Assembly: GCF_002920535.1 (NCBI RefSeq)
Contig: NZ_PQSS01000008.1
Span: 62,001 to 126,000, forward strand
DNA: 64,000 nucleotides
DNA from: Streptomyces sp. Ru71
GTDB lineage: Bacteria > Actinomycetota > Actinomycetes > Streptomycetales > Streptomycetaceae
Direction of reading: 5' to 3'
The position numbers and the translations under genes were made by a program. Below, piece after piece: positions 10,140 to 19,367 of the stretch. Positions within the stretch are counted from its first letter, which is position 1. Each line of letters begins with the position of its first letter. The notes under the pieces were generated by a model, which worked only from the letters and a program-made list of their open reading frames with translations, was not told the DNA's origin and made no database searches.

Positions 10140-11312
10140 ATGACCCACTCACGTGCGCACCGGCTCGCGCTCACCCTCTACGCGTACGCGTTCCTGGACG
10201 ACTTCGTCCTGCTCTACCCCCTGTACGCCCTGCTGTTCGCCGACAACGGCCTCTCGGTCGGCGAGATCTCCTCCCTCTTCGCCCTCTGGTCGGCCACCGG
10301 CGTCCTGCTGGAGGTCCCCTCCGGCGCCTGGGCGGACGCCGTCTCCCGACGCCTCCTGCTGTGGTTCGGCCCCCTGCTGACGGCGGCCGGCTTCACACTC
10401 TGGGTGCTGTACCCGGCGTACTGGTCCTTCGCCCTCGGGTTCATCCTCTGGGGCACGCGCGGCGCGCTGGCCTCCGGTGCCCTGGAGGCGCTGATCCACG
10501 ACGAACTGGACCGTCTCGGCGCGGCCGACCGGTACGCCCGTCTGATGGGCAGGGCCCGCGCCGCGGGTCTGCTCGGCGTGATGGCCGCGACCGCCCTGGC
10601 CGGGCCGGTCTTCGACGCCGGCGGCTATCCGGCGGTCGGAGCGGCGAGCGTCCTGGCCTGCCTGCTGACGGCGACGGTCGCCACGCGCTTCCCGGAGAAC
10701 CGTGGCAACGATTCGGAACCCCCTGAGAGCTGGTCGGCGACCCTGCGCTGCGGCCTGGCGACGGCCCGCGCGCATCACCGGGTCCGGGCGGCGCTGCTGC
10801 TGGTCCCGGCGGTGACGGCGATCTGGGGGGCGCTGGAGGAGTACACGCCGCTGCTGATCAGCGCCACCGGGGTGCCGGAGGCGGTGGCGCCGTTCTACCT
10901 CCTGCTGCTCGGGGCCGGAGCAACGGCGGGCGGCCTGCTCGCCGGCCCGGCCGCCCGCCTGCGCTCACGCGGCCTGGCGGCCCTGCTGGCCACGGCCGCC
11001 CTTTCCCTCGCGACCGGGGCCGCGGCGCACACCCCGGCCGGGCTGCCGCTCGTGGCCGTGGCCTTCGGGGGCTTCCAGCTGGCGACGGTCCTGGCCGACG
11101 CCCGCCTCCAGCGACGCCTCGACGACGCCACGCGGGCGACGGTGACGTCTCTGGCGGGCCTGGGGACGGACGTGACGACGATCGCGGTGTATGGCACGTA
11201 CGCGGCCCTGACCACACAGACCGACCACGCCATGGCGTTCACGGCCCTGGCGACCCCGTACCTACTCACAGCAGCACTGCTCCTACACGGCCTCCCCCGG
11301 TCACGAGCCTGA
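10140..11312 (+). CDS. MFS transporter
   Basis: 390 residues with about 12 hydrophobic segments and a cytoplasmic-loop motif GVLLEVPSGAWADAVSRR between helices 2 and 3, matching the MFS motif A in a form common in small-molecule exporters. ATG 10140 follows GGGAAGG; longer in-frame starts reach back to 9987 but lack a ribosome site. Substrate unknown. It ends about 60 bp before a dispersed intergenic repeat. Confidence 0.85.
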   Translation: MTHSRAHRLALTLYAYAFLDDFVLLYPLYALLFADNGLSVGEISSLFALWSATGVLLEVPSGAWADAVSRRLLLWFGPLLTAAGFTLWVLYPAYWSFALGFILWGTRGALASGALEALIHDELDRLGAADRYARLMGRARAAGLLGVMAATALAGPVFDAGGYPAVGAASVLACLLTATVATRFPENRGNDSEPPESWSATLRCGLATARAHHRVRAALLLVPAVTAIWGALEEYTPLLISATGVPEAVAPFYLLLLGAGATAGGLLAGPAARLRSRGLAALLATAALSLATGAAAHTPAGLPLVAVAFGGFQLATVLADARLQRRLDDATRATVTSLAGLGTDVTTIAVYGTYAALTTQTDHAMAFTALATPYLLTAALLLHGLPRSRA

Positions 11313-11369
11313 ACTGATGCCGGGTGCCGCGCCTGGCCGGGGGCGGGTGACACAGCCCGGCGCGACGGG

Positions 11370-11605
11370 CTGCCGCTGCGCCCACCCGTGCCGCCCCAGC
11401 GGCACGACTGCCCGCAGCTATGTGGGGAGAGCCGCCGACGGCGGGGAGGGGGCGGGGTGGGGGGTGTCCGCCCGCAGCGGCCGGCACCGCCAACAGCTAG
11501 CGCGTCGGGGGCAGTGGGCCGGACCGAGGACGGAGCGCGGGGAACTGCGCGACCAGCCACCACGCACCCGCAGACGAAAACCGGCCCGGCGCCGCAGGCA
11601 CCCAC
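11370..11605. repeat. Dispersed intergenic repeat, copy 1
   Basis: The gene-free stretch 11313-11780 holds this repeat and nothing that codes. Blocks such as CGCGGGGAACTGCGCGACCA, TGTCCGCCCGCAGCGGCCGG, GCCGGACCGAGGACGGA and GACTGCCCGCAGCTA recur, in reverse orientation and the matching order, at 33985-34350. Compared with that copy, this one lacks about 100 nt between GAGGACGGA and GCGCGGGGAA. Sequences of this kind are common between Streptomyces genes (general knowledge). A role as a terminator or RNA is unknown. Confidence 0.8.
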
Positions 11606-11780
11606 CCTCAGACGAAGATCAACGCACCGCCGGAGGCGCAGCGCAACGAATCACCGCCCACCCCCACCCACGCAACAATCCCCCCACAGCCGCGCAACGG
11701 CTCAATCTTGTCCCGCCCGCGCAGCCGACCGTACCGTCTAAAAGGCCCCCCACCCCACCCCTCCCGGTGAAGGAACACGC

Positions 11781-12569
11781 ATGCGCACAGCCCTGCTCCA
11801 GAGCTCCGGCCGCCCCGGCTCCGTCGCCGAGAACCTCAAGGTCCTCGACGACGCCGCCGGCCGCGCCGCCGCCGCCGGAGCCGGACTGCTCGCCGCCCCG
11901 GAGATGTTCCTGACCGGCTACGCGATCGGCGACGACATCGCCCGCCTCGCCGAGCCCGCCGACGGCGACTCGGCCGACGCCATCGCCGAGACGGCCACCC
12001 GGCACGGCATCGCCATCGCCTACGGCTACCCGGAGCGCGACGGCGAGACGGTCTACAACTCCGCCCAGCTGATCACCGCCGACGGCACCCGCGCAGCGAA
12101 CTACCGCAAGACCCACCTCTTCGGCTGCTTCGAGCGGGCCCACTTCACCCCCGGCGACCAGCAGCTCGTCCAGACGGAAGTGAACGGCCTCACCGTCGGC
12201 CTGCTGATCTGCTACGACGTCGAGTTCCCGGAGAACGTCCGCGCCCACGCCCTCGCTGGCACCGACCTCCTCCTCGTCCCGACGGCCCAGATGCACCCCT
12301 TCCAGTTCGTCGCCGAGTCGATGATCCCGGTGCGGGCCTTCGAGAACCAGATGTACGTCGCGTACGTCAACCGCGTCGGCCAGGAGGGCGAGTTCGAGTT
12401 CGTCGGACTCTCCACCCTCGCCGGCCCCGACGGAGTCGCCCGCACCCGCGCCGGCCGCACCGAGCAGCTGGTGTTCGCCGACGCCGACCCCGCCTTCCTG
12501 GCCGCTTCCCGCGAGAACAACCCGTACCTGAAGGACCGCCGCCCGGACCTGTACGGGTCCCTGGTCTGA
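11781..12569 (+). CDS. Carbon-nitrogen (nitrilase superfamily) hydrolase
   Basis: 262 residues with the full nitrilase-superfamily triad: Glu in APEMFLTGYAIG, Lys in NYRKTHLFG and the nucleophile Cys in LLICYDVEFPENVRA. Enzymes of this branch hydrolyse amides or carbamoyl groups to acid and ammonia. ATG 11781 follows GTGAAGGAA. A flavin amine oxidase gene begins 59 bp downstream with its own AAGGAG, and the two look cotranscribed. If the oxidase makes an amide by oxidative decarboxylation of an amino acid, this hydrolase could release the acid. That coupling is inference. Confidence 0.9.
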   Translation: MRTALLQSSGRPGSVAENLKVLDDAAGRAAAAGAGLLAAPEMFLTGYAIGDDIARLAEPADGDSADAIAETATRHGIAIAYGYPERDGETVYNSAQLITADGTRAANYRKTHLFGCFERAHFTPGDQQLVQTEVNGLTVGLLICYDVEFPENVRAHALAGTDLLLVPTAQMHPFQFVAESMIPVRAFENQMYVAYVNRVGQEGEFEFVGLSTLAGPDGVARTRAGRTEQLVFADADPAFLAASRENNPYLKDRRPDLYGSLV

Positions 12570-12628
12570 ACCCGCCAGGCAAACCCAGAGCTCCCCGAAC
12601 CACCCCCGCGCAAGGAGTCCGTACCCCC

Positions 12629-14326
12629 ATGACGTCCACGGTGCCCAACGCCGTCGAGCACACCGACGAGCAGCAGCCGCCGATCACCATGTTCGGCCCG
12701 GACTTCCCCTACGCCTACGACGACTTCCTCGCCCACCCCGCGGGCCTCGGCCAGGTCCCCGCGACCGAGCACGGCACCGAGGTCGCGATCATCGGCGGCG
12801 GCCTGTCCGGCATCGTGGCCGCGTACGAGCTGATGAAGATGGGCCTCAAGCCCGTCGTCTACGAGGCCGACCAGCTCGGCGGCCGCCTGCGCACCGTCGG
12901 CTTCGAGGGCTGCGACGAAGAGCTCAACTGCGAGCTGGGCGCGATGCGCTTCCCGCCGTCCTCCACCGCCCTGCAGCACTACATCGACCTGGTCGGCCTG
13001 GAGACGAAGCCGTTCCCGAACCCGCTCGCCGAGGCCACCCCCTCCACCGTCGTCGACCTCAAGGGCGAGTCGCACTACGCCGAGACCATCGACGACCTGC
13101 CCCAGGTGTACCGGGACGTCGCCGAGGCCTGGAACAAGTGCCTGGAGGAGGGCGCCGACTTCTCCGACATGAACCGCGCCCTGCGCCACCGCGACGTCAA
13201 GCGCATCCGCGAGATCTGGGCCAAGCTCGTCGAGAAGCTCGACAACCAGACCTTCTACGGCTTCCTCTGCGACTCCGAGGCCTTCAAGTCCTTCCGGCAC
13301 CGCGAGATCTTCGGCCAGGTCGGCTTCGGCACCGGCGGCTGGGACACCGACTTCCCGAACTCCATCCTGGAGATCCTGCGCGTCGTCTACACCGAGGCCG
13401 ACGACCACCACCGCGGCATCGTCGGCGGCAGCCAGCAGCTCCCGCTCCGGCTCTGGGAGCGCGAGCCGGAGAAGATCGTCCACTGGCCGTACGGCACCTC
13501 GCTGAAGTCCCTGCACCTCAACGGTGAGCCGCGCCCCGCCGTGACCCGGCTGCACCGCACCGCGGGCAACCAGATCACCGTGACCGACGCGAACGGCGAC
13601 ATCCGCACCTACAAGGCGGCCATCTTCACCGCCCAGTCCTGGATGCTGCTGTCCAAGATCGCCTGCGACGACTCGCTCTTCCCGATCGACCACTGGACGG
13701 CGATCGAGCGCACCCACTACATGGAGTCCAGCAAGCTCTTCGTCCCCGTCGACCGGCCGTTCTGGCTGGACAAGGACGAGGAGACCGGCCGGGACGTCAT
13801 GTCGATGACGCTCACCGACCGCATGACCCGCGGCACCTACCTGCTGGACAACGGCCCGGACAAGCCCGCCGTCATCTGCCTGTCCTACACCTGGTGCGAC
13901 GACAGCCTGAAGTGGCTGCCGCTGTCCGCGAGCGAGCGGATGGAGGTCATGCTGAAGTCGCTCGGCGAGATCTACCCGAAGGTCGACATCAGGAAGCACA
14001 TCATCGGCAACCCGGTGACGGTCTCCTGGGAGAACGAGCCCTACTTCATGGGCGCGTTCAAGGCCAACCTGCCGGGCCACTACCGCTACCAGCGGCGCCT
14101 GTTCACGCACTTCATGCAGGAGAACCTGCCCGAGGACAAGCGGGGCATCTTCCTGGCCGGCGACGACATCTCCTGGACGGCCGGCTGGGCCGAGGGCGCC
14201 GTCCAGACCGCGCTGAACGCGGTCTGGGGCGTCATGCACCACCTCGGCGGCGAGACCGACGCGGCGAACCCCGGCCCCGGCGACGTCTACGACGAGATCG
14301 CGCCCGTCGAACTCCCCGAGGACTGA
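12629..14326 (+). CDS. Flavin-dependent amine / L-amino-acid oxidase, tryptophan-monooxygenase-like
   Basis: 565 residues. The FAD-binding Rossmann motif is VAIIGGGLSGIVAAYEL near residue 54, followed by YEADQLGGRLRT and ELGAMRFPPSS. The C-terminal FAD motif is FLAGDDISWTAGWAEGAVQTAL. The length and the GAMRFP segment resemble bacterial L-amino-acid oxidases and tryptophan 2-monooxygenase (about 560 residues) rather than short amine oxidases. It would oxidise an amino acid or amine to an imine or amide. ATG 12629 follows CAAGGAG. The upstream nitrilase-type hydrolase suggests a two-step pathway. Substrate not determined. Confidence 0.87.
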   Translation: MTSTVPNAVEHTDEQQPPITMFGPDFPYAYDDFLAHPAGLGQVPATEHGTEVAIIGGGLSGIVAAYELMKMGLKPVVYEADQLGGRLRTVGFEGCDEELNCELGAMRFPPSSTALQHYIDLVGLETKPFPNPLAEATPSTVVDLKGESHYAETIDDLPQVYRDVAEAWNKCLEEGADFSDMNRALRHRDVKRIREIWAKLVEKLDNQTFYGFLCDSEAFKSFRHREIFGQVGFGTGGWDTDFPNSILEILRVVYTEADDHHRGIVGGSQQLPLRLWEREPEKIVHWPYGTSLKSLHLNGEPRPAVTRLHRTAGNQITVTDANGDIRTYKAAIFTAQSWMLLSKIACDDSLFPIDHWTAIERTHYMESSKLFVPVDRPFWLDKDEETGRDVMSMTLTDRMTRGTYLLDNGPDKPAVICLSYTWCDDSLKWLPLSASERMEVMLKSLGEIYPKVDIRKHIIGNPVTVSWENEPYFMGAFKANLPGHYRYQRRLFTHFMQENLPEDKRGIFLAGDDISWTAGWAEGAVQTALNAVWGVMHHLGGETDAANPGPGDVYDEIAPVELPED

Positions 14327-14345
14327 CGGGAGTTCACGGCCGGCG

Positions 14346-15275
14346 TCACAGCCCGGCCGCCCGCGCCTTCTCGTAGACCTCCGCGGCGACGTCCTTGAGC
14401 TCCTGGGCGTCGCGCGGAGTGGTCTGCAGGTCGATGAGGACCTCGTCCATGCCGACCTCGGCGAACGCGGCGAGGTCCGTCACGATCTGCTCGGCGTTGC
14501 CCTGGAAGGGCTGGCGGCCCTCACCGTCGTACGCCTTGTTCGTGTACATGGCGTTCACGCGCGGCACCCGCAGCAGCGGCTGGCTGCGGCCCCGCTCGGC
14601 GGCGATGTCCTGGAGCTGGTTCCAGCCGGTGGCGTAGGCGTCCGGGGTCATGGCGACCGGGATCCAGCCGTCGGCGCGGTCCACGACCCGGGTCAGCGCC
14701 TTCTTGTTGGTCGCGCCCACCAGGATCGGGATCGGCCGGGCCGGCTTCGGGCCGACGGCGGCCGTGTCGATCTTCGTGATCCGGCCCTCGTAGCTCACCG
14801 GGTCCGGGCCCCACACCGCCCGGCAGACGTCGATCACCTCGTCCAGCACCTGGCCGCGCTCCTCGTACGGCCGGGAGGACGCGGCGGCGAACTCGTCGGT
14901 GGACCAGCCGCTGCCGAGGCCCGCGATCACCCGGCCGCCGCTCGCCGCGTCCAGCGTGGCCAGCGCCTTGGCGAGCTGGAACGGCCCGTGCAGCGGCGCC
15001 ACCACGATGCCCGAGCCCAGCCCGACCCGTTCCGTGACCGCCGCGGCCAGGGTCAGTGTGACCAGCGGGTGGGCCAGGCCGCGGTACCAGTCGGGCCAGG
15101 GCAGGCCGGGGACGCCGTACAGGCCCTGCGTGGGGTTCTCCGGGACCAGGGCCCGCTCGTACACCCACAGGCTGTCGTATCCGATCCGCTCGGCGGTACG
15201 CGCCACGTCCGTGATGTCCTTGGCGAGGTCGTACTGCCGATGCTGGGGAAGACCGAGTCCGAGACGGATGGCCAT
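14346..15275 (-). CDS. LLM class F420-dependent oxidoreductase
   Basis: 309 residues of a luciferase-like TIM barrel. Visible features are the opening IRLGLGLPQHRQYDLAKDI, GSGIVVAPLHGPFQLAKALATLD, SGGRVIAGLGSGW and the later PIPILVGATNKKALTRV, all typical of F420-type LLM enzymes of actinobacteria, which produce coenzyme F420. ATG 15275 is preceded by AAGGAG. It converges with the flavin oxidase gene, 19 bp apart. The oxidised substrate is unknown. Confidence 0.88.
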   Translation of the reverse strand: MAIRLGLGLPQHRQYDLAKDITDVARTAERIGYDSLWVYERALVPENPTQGLYGVPGLPWPDWYRGLAHPLVTLTLAAAVTERVGLGSGIVVAPLHGPFQLAKALATLDAASGGRVIAGLGSGWSTDEFAAASSRPYEERGQVLDEVIDVCRAVWGPDPVSYEGRITKIDTAAVGPKPARPIPILVGATNKKALTRVVDRADGWIPVAMTPDAYATGWNQLQDIAAERGRSQPLLRVPRVNAMYTNKAYDGEGRQPFQGNAEQIVTDLAAFAEVGMDEVLIDLQTTPRDAQELKDVAAEVYEKARAAGL

Positions 15276-15365
15276 GGCTGATTGCTCCTTAGCGATCGGT
15301 GTGCCCCATCGGCCAACGTACAGCGGCCACGGGCCCGCGCCAGTCAGGCCACGCGCGGGCCGCGC

Positions 15366-16052
15366 TCAGTCCGGCAGCGGGGTGAGCAGCATCCGCCCCG
15401 CGAACCCGACCGCCGCGTCCAGCCGCTCGGTGAACTCCCCGGCGACGTCGGGCAGTCCGCGCAGGGCCCACAGCGCACGCGCCGCCGACCACGCGGCGTC
15501 CCGGGCCCGCTCCAGGCTCCAGGAGCCGAGCAGATGGGTGAGCGGGTCGGCGATCTGCAGCAGGTCGGGACCCGGCATCACCTCCTCGCGGATGCGCTCC
15601 TCCAGCGCCACGAGGAGGTCGCCCACCCGGTCGTACTCGTCCTCCAGCTCGACGGGAGCGCAGCCGAGGCTACGGCAGGCGTCCACCACGGCCAGCGCCA
15701 GATCGTGCCCGATGTGCGCGTTGATGCCCGCGAGCGCGAACTGCAGGGGCCGTACCCCGGGGTGGCGGCGGAACAGCAGCAGGGGCCGCCAGCACGCCGG
15801 GGGCCGGCGGCCCCGCGCGTCCGCGTCGACCGCCGCCAGGTATCGCTCGGCGAACCGCACGTCCAGGGTGATCGCGGCCCGCGCGTCCGGGAAGCCACCG
15901 GCGTCGACGCACCGGTCGACCTCCTCGGTGACGGCGAGGTAGACGCGGTTGAACACCGCCACGCCGTCCCGCGCGGGCAGCGCCGCGTCCAGGGCGCGCA
16001 TGCGGGAGATCACGGCGTCGACGGGCGTGGTGAACTGTTCCAACTGCGCCAT
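15366..16052 (-). CDS. DUF5995-like protein of unknown function
   Basis: 228 residues, mostly helical, with the conserved-looking core LQFALAGINAHIGHDLALAVVD. Its histidine pair and the HLLGSWSLERARDAAW segment recall DUF5995 proteins of actinobacteria, and the NAHIGHDL motif could bind a metal. No signal peptide or membrane helix is seen. ATG 16052; no good ribosome site precedes it, so the start is moderately sure. It stands back to back with the GH6 gene. No function is known. Confidence 0.75.
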   Translation of the reverse strand: MAQLEQFTTPVDAVISRMRALDAALPARDGVAVFNRVYLAVTEEVDRCVDAGGFPDARAAITLDVRFAERYLAAVDADARGRRPPACWRPLLLFRRHPGVRPLQFALAGINAHIGHDLALAVVDACRSLGCAPVELEDEYDRVGDLLVALEERIREEVMPGPDLLQIADPLTHLLGSWSLERARDAAWSAARALWALRGLPDVAGEFTERLDAAVGFAGRMLLTPLPD

Positions 16053-16186
16053 GGAGGAAGGGTCCCAGTCCTAGGCTTTCCGCAGTGCCGGCGGGCCCGC
16101 TGCTTCCCCAGAACGGGGGAACGGGCCCGCCGCGCCGGGCAGGCCGGTCGTGGGGGAGCGGTCGCAGCGAGGGGGGAACAGGGACC

Positions 16187-17374
16187 GTGTCAGGCTTACG
16201 CGCCCAGCGGCTCGCCGCGCGCCGCGCAGAGCGCCGGCGTGCCGTCCGCCGCCATGCCATGGTGGCCGCGGCGTGCGCCGTGGTCGCCGTCGGCACCGTC
16301 ACCGGCATGGTGACGGCACTCGACGACGGGCGCGGTGCGGACCGGGCCCTGCCCCAGGTGACCCGCTCGTCCCGGCCGGACGTGCGTCCGGCCCCGCCCT
16401 CGCCGTCCCCGACCCCACCGCCGCCCTCGCCGCCGGTGTCCGCCAGGGCGTCCGCGAAGCCGTCACCGAGGCCGACCGCGCAGAAGACGCAGCGGGCTGC
16501 CCCCGCGCCCCCGGCCCGCCTGTACCGGCACCCCGACTCACAGGTCCTCGACTGGGTCCGCGCCCACCCGGGCGACCCGCGCACCGGGGTCATCGCCTCC
16601 CGTATCGCCGGCCGGCCGGCCGCGGTCTGGTTCGCCGACTACGCGCCGGACACCCTCGCCGCCCGGGTGCGCGCGGTCACCGCGGGTGCCGCCGCCCAGC
16701 GCCGGGTGCCGGTCGTCGTGGCGTACGCGATCCCGGACCGCGACTGCGGCGGCGCATCCCAGGGCGGGGCGCCCGACCTCGACGCCTACGACGGCTGGAT
16801 CGACCGGTTCGCCGCCGGGCTGGGCTCCGCCGAGGTGATCGTCGTGCTGGAGCCGGACTCGATCGCCCAGGCCGACTGCCTGTCCGCGGCCGACCGCGCC
16901 GCCCGTTTCGCCTCCCTGGCCCGCGCGGGCCGGGTGCTGAAGGCCGCGGACCCGCGGGCGCGGGTCTACTACGACGCCGGGCATTCGGGCTGGCGGGCAC
17001 CGGCTGAGCAGGCCGAGCTGCTGCGGCAGGCGGGCGCGGCCTCCGCCGCCTCCTCCGACGGCATCTTCAGCAACGTCTCCAACTTCCACCGCACCGCCGA
17101 CGAGATCGTCTACGACCGTCAGGTGCTGGACGCCCTCGGCGGCCCGGCGGGCCTGGGAGCCGTCATCGACACCAGCCGCAACGGCAACGGCGCCCCGGCC
17201 GACGGCGCGTGGTGCGACCCGGCGGGCCGCAAGCTGGGCCGCACCCCGACGCTGAACACCGGCGAGGCGCGCATCGACGCCTACCTGTGGGTGAAGCTGC
17301 CCGGGGAGTCGGACGGCTGCGCCGGAGCACCGGGCACGTTCACCCCGTCGTACGCCTACGACTTGGCGCGCTGA
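16187..17374 (+). CDS. Glycoside hydrolase family 6 protein (endoglucanase-type), membrane-anchored or secreted
   Basis: 395 residues from GTG 16187. A basic start and a hydrophobic stretch (about 26-44) give a signal anchor, followed by a Pro/Ser-rich linker to about residue 110 and a GH6 catalytic domain. The GH6 aspartates are present in AIPDRDCGG (D186) and VLEPDS (D224), which by family alignment match the catalytic-site Asp residues of Cel6 enzymes. It should cleave beta-1,4-glucan. The fourth codon is TTA, the rare codon read by the bldA tRNA, so translation may be tied to development. Its final 18 bp are duplicated after the stop. Confidence 0.88.
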   Translation: MSGLRAQRLAARRAERRRAVRRHAMVAAACAVVAVGTVTGMVTALDDGRGADRALPQVTRSSRPDVRPAPPSPSPTPPPPSPPVSARASAKPSPRPTAQKTQRAAPAPPARLYRHPDSQVLDWVRAHPGDPRTGVIASRIAGRPAAVWFADYAPDTLAARVRAVTAGAAAQRRVPVVVAYAIPDRDCGGASQGGAPDLDAYDGWIDRFAAGLGSAEVIVVLEPDSIAQADCLSAADRAARFASLARAGRVLKAADPRARVYYDAGHSGWRAPAEQAELLRQAGAASAASSDGIFSNVSNFHRTADEIVYDRQVLDALGGPAGLGAVIDTSRNGNGAPADGAWCDPAGRKLGRTPTLNTGEARIDAYLWVKLPGESDGCAGAPGTFTPSYAYDLAR

Positions 17375-17400
17375 GAGGTGTCACGACGTGGCGCGCTGAG
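17358..17400. repeat. 18-bp duplication of the GH6 gene 3' end
   Basis: ACGACTTGGCGCGCTGAG (17358-17375, containing the GH6 stop) recurs as ACGACGTGGCGCGCTGAG (17383-17400), 17 of 18 identical and 25 bp apart. The second copy encodes the last residues and stop of the convergent permease on the other strand. Confidence 0.85.
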
Positions 17401-18784
17401 GGCCGTCGCCGCCCTCGGTGTCGTAGGAACTGGTGCCTTCGTCGAGCAGCGGCTGCTGGGTCTTGAGGTGGGCGGGGGCGAAGGCGCGCAGGGCGTGGTA
17501 GCCGGTGATGACGACCAGCGTGCCGAGCGCGATGCCGCTGAGCGAGAAGGTGTCGGTGAACTTCATCGTCACGTTGCCGACGCCGATGATGATGCCCGCG
17601 GCGGCCGGGACGAGGTTGAGCGGGTTGCGCAGGTCGACCCCGGCGTTGAGCCAGATCTGGGCGCCGAGCAGGCCGATCATGCCGTACAGGATGACGGTGA
17701 TGCCGCCGAGCACCCCGCCCGGGATGGCGGCGACGACCGCGCCGAACTTCGGGCACAGGCCGAACAGGAGGGCGAAGCCGGCGGCGGCCCAGTAAGCGGC
17801 CGTGGAGTAGACGCGGGTCGCGGCCATGACGCCGATGTTCTCGGAGTAGGTGGTGTTGGGCGGGCCGCCGACCGCGGTGGACAGCATGGAGCCGATGCCG
17901 TCGGCGGAGATCGCGGTGCCCAGCTTGTCGTCGAGCGGGTCGCCGGTCATCTCGCCGACCGCCTTGACGTGACCGGCGTTCTCCGCGACGAGCGCGATGA
18001 CGACCGGCAGCGCGACCAGGATCGCGGACCACTGGAAGGTGGGGCCGTGCAGGTGCGGCAGGCCGATCCAGTCGGCCTTGGACACGCCGGAGAGGTCCAG
18101 GCGCCAGTGGTCGGTGAGCTTGCCGCTCGCGTCCACCGAGTGGATCTTGCCGAAGACGCGGTCGAAGAGCCAGGAGATGCCGTAGCCGAAGACCAGGCCG
18201 AGGAAGATCGCGATCCGGGACCAGAAGCCGCGCAGGCAGACCACGGCCAGACCGGTGAACAGCATCACCAGCAGCGCGGTCCACTGGTCCTGCGGCCAGT
18301 ACGTGGAGGCGGTGACCGGGGCCAGGTTGAAGCCGATCAGCATCACGACGGCGCCGGTGACGATCGGCGGCATCGCGGCGTGGATGATCCGCGCGCCGAA
18401 CTTCTGCACCGCGAGCCCGACCAGGAACAGCGCCGCGCCGACCACGAACACCGCGCCGGTGACCGTGGCGCTGGTGCCGCCCTGGGCGCGGATGACGGCC
18501 GCGACGCCGACGAAGGACAGCGAGCAGCCGAGGTAGCTGGGCACCCGGCCGCGGGTGGCGAGCAGGAACACCACGGTCGCGATGCCCGACATCATGATCG
18601 CCAGGTTCGGGTCGAGCCCCATCAGCACGGGCGCCACGAACGACGCGCCGAACATCGCCACCACGTGCTGGGCGCCCAGTCCGACGGTGCGCGGCCAGGA
18701 GAGCCGCTCGTCGGGCCGGACCACCGCGCCGGGGGCCGGGGTGCGTCCGTCGCCGTGCAGTTTCCAGCGGACGCCGAGATCCAT
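17381..18784 (-). CDS. Nucleobase:cation symporter-2 (uracil/xanthine permease family)
   Basis: 467 residues with 12-14 hydrophobic segments. NCS2 hallmarks are the QHVVAMFGASFVAP first helix, VVALVAENAGHVKAVGEMTG-like region with the substrate-binding Glu, and AVGGPPNTTYSENIGVMA. It imports a nucleobase such as uracil with protons; UraA-type is most likely from the ENAGH and GGPPNTTYSENIG segments. ATG 18784; an in-frame upstream start would add 15 residues. Its 3' end uses the duplicated tail of the convergent GH6 gene, and only 6 bp separate the two stop codons. Confidence 0.9.
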   Translation of the reverse strand: MDLGVRWKLHGDGRTPAPGAVVRPDERLSWPRTVGLGAQHVVAMFGASFVAPVLMGLDPNLAIMMSGIATVVFLLATRGRVPSYLGCSLSFVGVAAVIRAQGGTSATVTGAVFVVGAALFLVGLAVQKFGARIIHAAMPPIVTGAVVMLIGFNLAPVTASTYWPQDQWTALLVMLFTGLAVVCLRGFWSRIAIFLGLVFGYGISWLFDRVFGKIHSVDASGKLTDHWRLDLSGVSKADWIGLPHLHGPTFQWSAILVALPVVIALVAENAGHVKAVGEMTGDPLDDKLGTAISADGIGSMLSTAVGGPPNTTYSENIGVMAATRVYSTAAYWAAAGFALLFGLCPKFGAVVAAIPGGVLGGITVILYGMIGLLGAQIWLNAGVDLRNPLNLVPAAAGIIIGVGNVTMKFTDTFSLSGIALGTLVVITGYHALRAFAPAHLKTQQPLLDEGTSSYDTEGGDGPQRATS

Positions 18785-18905
18785 GGTGGGGTTTCGCTTT
18801 CGTCGTGCGGGATGGGGGCCGCCGACCATTGTCCCCGCTCACGAGGGGTGCTGAGCGTCCGCTTAGGATGATCTGGTTGAACCGTCCACCACAGGAGACC
18901 CACCC

Positions 18906-19367
18906 GTGACCGCCGAAGCCCCGATCGCCCCCGCCCTGTCGTACGGCCGGCTGATCCCCGTCACCGTCCACTTCGACGACCTGGACGCGCTCGGCCTGCT
19001 CCACAACGCCCGCTACCCGCTGATGGTCGAGCGGGCCTGGGCGCAGCTGTGGCAGGAGCACGGCCTGGTCTTCGAGGGCGACTGGGCGGCGGCCGGGGAC
19101 GCCTGCAACGCGGTCAGGGAACTGCGGATCACCTATGAGGCCCCGGTCACCCGGCCCGGCACGTACGCCGTCCACCTGTGGCTGGACCGGCTCGGTACCA
19201 CCGGCCTGACCTACGGCTTCCGCTTCTGCTCCGCCGACGGGGCGACCACGTACGCCGAGGGCAGCCGGGTGCTGGTCCGGCTGGACGCGCAGACGCTGCG
19301 CCCGGCGCCGTGGAGCGAGACGTTCAGGGCCGCGGGTCGGGAACTGCTGCGTCCGACGGACGGCTGA
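18906..19367 (+). CDS. Acyl-CoA thioesterase (4HBT hotdog fold)
   Basis: 153 residues. The HFDDLDALGLLHNARYPLMVERAW segment is the hotdog-fold active-site helix of 4-hydroxybenzoyl-CoA/YbgC-type thioesterases, with Asp at the D17-equivalent position and His-Asn after it. It should hydrolyse an acyl-CoA thioester. GTG 18906 follows AGGAGACCC. It diverges from the NCS2 permease and its last 44 bp overlap the convergent MFS gene. Confidence 0.87.
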   Translation: MTAEAPIAPALSYGRLIPVTVHFDDLDALGLLHNARYPLMVERAWAQLWQEHGLVFEGDWAAAGDACNAVRELRITYEAPVTRPGTYAVHLWLDRLGTTGLTYGFRFCSADGATTYAEGSRVLVRLDAQTLRPAPWSETFRAAGRELLRPTDG

